NCBI GenBank assembly: GCA_034668785.1
Contig: JAXDOS010000171.1
Location: 1-5,496 of the forward strand
Direction: 5' to 3'
DNA from: CANKHA01 sp034668785
Lineage (GTDB): Bacteria; Pseudomonadota; Alphaproteobacteria; Rhizobiales; Xanthobacteraceae
Length of the DNA stretch: 5,496 nt
The position numbers were made by a program, and so were the translations under genes. A model generated the notes under the pieces. It was not told the DNA's origin. It saw only the letters and a list, made by a program, of their open reading frames with translations, and did not search any database. Each line of letters begins with the position of its first letter. The first letter of the stretch is position 1. Positions 4,886-5,496 of the stretch are shown piece after piece.

Positions 4886-5323
4886 ATGGCTCTGCATCTC
4901 GTCAAACTCTGCGTCGGCTGTGATACCGTCAAAGATCTCGAGGACTGGATTCGCGAAAAGCTAAAAGAGCGGAAGAAACGCAGGCTGGCGCTGGAGCATA
5001 TCCACACCACGCGGATGGTGCCGAAACGGGCGGCGGAACTTCTCGACGGTGGTTCGCTCTACTGGGTCATCCGCGGTGAGGTGATGTGCCGCCAGCGGCT
5101 GCTCGCAGTGCGGCCGTTCACCGACCGCGATGGCGTCGGACGCTGCCGGCTGGCGTTGGATCCTGCTCCGGTCCTGGTGGAACCGCGGCCGCTGCGGCCG
5201 TTTCAAGGCTGGCGCTATTTCGACGCCGAGCGCGCCCCGCGCGATCTCGACCGCGTAGCGCCCGGCGCGGCGCATATGCCGGAGGAGTTGCGCCGGGAAT
5301 TGCGGGAATTGGGGCTGCTTTAG
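4886..5323 (+). CDS. DUF1489 family protein
   Basis: The product is 145 residues. It matches the alphaproteobacterial DUF1489 pattern over its whole length: LHLVKLCVGCDTVKDLEDW (3-21), EHIHTTRMVPKRAAELLDGG (37-56), SLYWVIRGEV (57-66), RQRLLAVRPFTDRDGVGRCR (69-88) and RPFQGWRYF (104-112). The family is cytoplasmic with no function known to me; conserved Cys9/Cys12, His39/His41 and the Arg/Trp positions are striking. The ATG at 4886 is preferred because family members start M-x-LHL(I/V)KLCVG; an in-frame GTG at 4874, directly after the previous stop, would add four residues and cannot be excluded. Tight spacing to the membrane protein gene suggests co-transcription and possible translational coupling. 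Confidence 0.93.
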   Translation: MALHLVKLCVGCDTVKDLEDWIREKLKERKKRRLALEHIHTTRMVPKRAAELLDGGSLYWVIRGEVMCRQRLLAVRPFTDRDGVGRCRLALDPAPVLVEPRPLRPFQGWRYFDAERAPRDLDRVAPGAAHMPEELRRELRELGLL

Positions 5324-5336
5324 CGCGGGTTCGGTC

Positions 5337-5350
5337 TGACGGAATCGTCA
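5337..5350. repeat. Small hairpin between convergent genes
   Basis: TGACG (5337-5341) pairs with CGTCA (5346-5350) over a GAAT loop and is followed rightward by TTT. It sits in the 28-base gap between the DUF1489 stop and the panC stop. The stem is only 5 bp and the T-run 3, so it would be at best a weak terminator. Confidence 0.3.
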
Positions 5351-5351
5351 T

Positions 5352-5496
5352 TTAGACGGCGACATTGTCGATGAGCCGCGTTTTGCCGAGTTTCGCCGCG
5401 ACCAGCAGGCGGACGGGCCCGTTCTTTACCGACGCAACCAGCTCGAGCGTCTTGCCGTGGCGGGCCTCCAAATAGTCCACTGCAAATCCCGCCCGC
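5352..5496 (-). CDS. panC: Pantothenate synthetase, C-terminal part (cut by window edge)
   Basis: The leftward frame from the window end to TAA at 5352-5354 encodes the last 47 residues of a protein. The visible segments FAVDYLEARHGKTLELV, PVRLLVAAKLGKTRLIDNV and the final AV are typical of the C-terminal subdomain of PanC, which ends in LG.TRLIDN(V/I). PanC is the cytosolic enzyme that joins pantoate and beta-alanine using ATP to make pantothenate, the coenzyme A precursor. The catalytic N-terminal Rossmann part lies outside the window. It converges on the DUF1489 gene with a 28-base gap. No frame damage is visible. Confidence 0.93.
   Translation of the reverse strand, partial: RAGFAVDYLEARHGKTLELVASVKNGPVRLLVAAKLGKTRLIDNVAV

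Noticed and set aside
4466..4897. Arg-rich minus-strand frame opposite the membrane protein gene
   Set aside because: Composition is that of an antisense shadow (Arg and Cys from GC-rich codons), with no start signals or motifs.
5302..5319. Direct repeat GGGAATTGC/GGGAATTGG near the end of the DUF1489 gene
   Set aside because: Two 8-9 base units inside coding sequence for a charged helix with repeated Arg-Glu-Leu; explained by the protein sequence.

Overview
The window looks like chromosome from an alphaproteobacterium of the order Hyphomicrobiales (Rhizobiales), most likely near the Bradyrhizobium/Rhodopseudomonas/Xanthobacteraceae group. The reasons are high GC, two DUF1236 proteins, a DUF1489 protein, a solitary Bug/TctC-type binding protein, and a promoter matching the alphaproteobacterial general-stress sigma factor EcfG. 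The lineage is inferred from gene content, not from a marker gene. I see no mobile element, tRNA, rRNA or CRISPR array, and no gene-free stretch longer than about 240 bases.

Layout. Positions 1-51 hold the last codons of a rightward gene, possibly a membrane transport protein. A leftward RidA-family gene (62-403) converges on it. A strong leftward terminator (476-507) separates RidA from a leftward gene for a secreted protein with a long low-complexity linker and a C-terminal DUF1236 domain (526-1272). A 236-base divergent control region (1273-1508) follows, then a second, shorter DUF1236 protein with a glycine zipper (1509-1898), closed by a strong terminator (1913-1950). Next are a leftward 58-residue zinc-ribbon-like protein (2056-2232) and a rightward 90-residue conserved protein (2460-2732) that appears to be read from a leaderless transcript. 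The right half is a rightward run: Bug/TctC periplasmic binding protein (2945-3922), a two-helix membrane protein with four cysteines (3968-4873) and a DUF1489 protein (4886-5323). The last two are nearly contiguous. A leftward panC, cut by the window edge (5352-5496), converges on them.

The regulatory DNA is the most interesting part. The shorter DUF1236 gene carries an exact GGAAC-N16-CGTT promoter of the EcfG type. Its divergent partner is preceded by a palindromic near-match that could be read in both directions, so the two envelope proteins may be co-induced by general stress. Upstream of the Bug gene, an exact 32-bp tandem duplication copies the ribosome binding site and creates a nine-codon leader ORF whose stop overlaps the Bug start (TAATG), a possible translational-coupling device. 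I found no clear multi-gene novel system; the candidates for novelty are these control elements and the small uncharacterised proteins.
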